Position numbers and translations under genes: made by a program. Below, in pieces: positions 63,498 to 64,000 of a stretch of DNA of 64,000 bases; within the stretch, counting starts at the first letter, position 1; each line of letters begins with the position of its first letter. The notes under the pieces are model-generated. The model was not told the origin of the DNA. It made no database searches and saw nothing but the letters and a program-made list of their open reading frames with translations. This stretch comes from Mycobacterium senriense (GTDB lineage Bacteria; Actinomycetota; Actinomycetes; Mycobacteriales; Mycobacteriaceae): positions 620,001-684,000 of the forward strand of contig NZ_AP024828.1 in assembly GCF_019668465.1 (NCBI RefSeq), in the 5' to 3' direction.

Positions 63498-64000
63498 CGC
63501 GACGCCATCCCGGCGGCGCCGGCGATGAACGCGTCCAGGTCGGCGTTTTTGGCGTCGACTACGGCCTTCATGTCGGGTAAGTAGTGCTCGAAGCGCTCAC
63601 TGTCCAGGGCCGCGATGATGCCGTCGGCCACCACGTCCGCGGCCACCTTGGGTCCCCGGTAGAGCGGTTCCTCGCTGCCCGGGTGGTCCCAGATCTCCGT
63701 ATCGACCGGGCCCGGCTCGATCAGCTTCACCGAGATCGGCGTGTCGTGCAGGTCCACGGCCATTGCCTCACTCCATCCACACAGCGCGAATTTGCTCGCG
63801 CAATAGGCGCTTTCGTGGATTATTCCGAGCCGGCCGCCAACGCTCGACACGTTGACGACCGTGCCCGATCCGCGTGCCAGCATCCGCGGCAACAGCGCCA
63901 GCGTCAGGTGCATCGGGGCGAAGAAGTTGACCCGCATGACCGCTTCGGCCTCGTCCGGGTCCAGCGTGATGACGCTGCGCCGCTTGGGCATCGCGGCGTT
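63494..64000 (-). CDS. short-chain dehydrogenase/reductase, 5' end beyond the window
   Basis: C-terminal part of an SDR oxidoreductase; the start lies past base 64000 because the frame stays open and reads NAA before the first methionine, matching the NNAG-type motif of the family. Visible motifs: MRVNFFAPMHLTLALLP, VNVSSVGGR (catalytic Ser), the YxxxK pair in SAYCASKFAL, and EPGPVDTEIW. Substrate unknown. It is followed by the zinc dehydrogenase with a 4-base overlap. Confidence 0.9.
   Translation of the reverse strand, partial: NAAMPKRRSVITLDPDEAEAVMRVNFFAPMHLTLALLPRMLARGSGTVVNVSSVGGRLGIIHESAYCASKFALCGWSEAMAVDLHDTPISVKLIEPGPVDTEIWDHPGSEEPLYRGPKVAADVVADGIIAALDSERFEHYLPDMKAVVDAKNADLDAFIAGAAGMASR

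Overview
The window is high-GC chromosomal DNA of a slow-growing Mycobacterium, most like the M. avium complex. The evidence is direct: M. tuberculosis-like gene orders, two cutinases, an ESX-4 remnant, SigL/RslA, TIGR00027-type methyltransferases and many F420-type (LLM) oxidoreductases. Two stretches that are separate in M. tuberculosis H37Rv (an Rv3434c-Rv3465-like block and an Rv0753c-Rv0725c-like block, compared from memory) are joined here. No rRNA, tRNA, CRISPR array or insertion sequence was seen.

Layout. 1-11.5 kb: a methyltransferase tail, a rhomboid-like protein, a DUF4436 protein, glmS, an AT-richer 550-base gap, an inactive-looking alpha/beta hydrolase, a SnoaL-like pseudogene, an LLM oxidoreductase, a pair of type VII secretion substrate-like genes, glmM, rpsI and rplM. 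11.9-15.8 kb: an AT-rich island encoding a UvrD-like helicase and an OLD-family ATPase/TOPRIM nuclease split by a frameshift, i.e. a Gabija-like (class 2 OLD) defence locus. It sits where the ESX-4 locus should be: esxT, esxU, eccC4, eccD4, mycP4 and the 3' part of eccB4 are absent and only a truncated eccB4 remains. 17-23.4 kb: two cutinases, then truA-rplQ-rpoA-rpsD-rpsK-rpsM-rpmJ-infA. 23.7-33.3 kb: a receiver-flavoreductase fusion with a cNMP-binding histidine kinase, duplicated LLM genes, rmlB-rmlC, and a tandem acyltransferase family whose third member is a deletion remnant. 33.2-37.7 kb: an ECF sigma, Rieske, cupredoxin, metallophosphoesterase and membrane-protein operon, then a flavoprotein. 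37.8-41.4 kb: the valine/isobutyrate degradation operon mmsA-fadE-mmsB.

41.4-52.8 kb holds the most interesting system: a minus-strand set of two flavin monooxygenases, a BBE-like oxidase, a ThDP enzyme, a START/SRPBCC-like protein, a KAS III-like enzyme with an altered active site, a HisC/PatA-like aminotransferase, a MarR regulator and an O-methyltransferase, directly downstream of sigL-rslA. Four minus-strand sites of the form TGAAC(T/C)-N16-CGT stand upstream of sigL, the first monooxygenase, the ThDP gene and the second monooxygenase. I read this as an undescribed SigL-controlled small-molecule pathway.

52.8-64 kb: map, adk and secY, three tandem TIGR00027 methyltransferases, a GNAT protein, xylB, serA2, fucA, a zinc dehydrogenase and a partial SDR.
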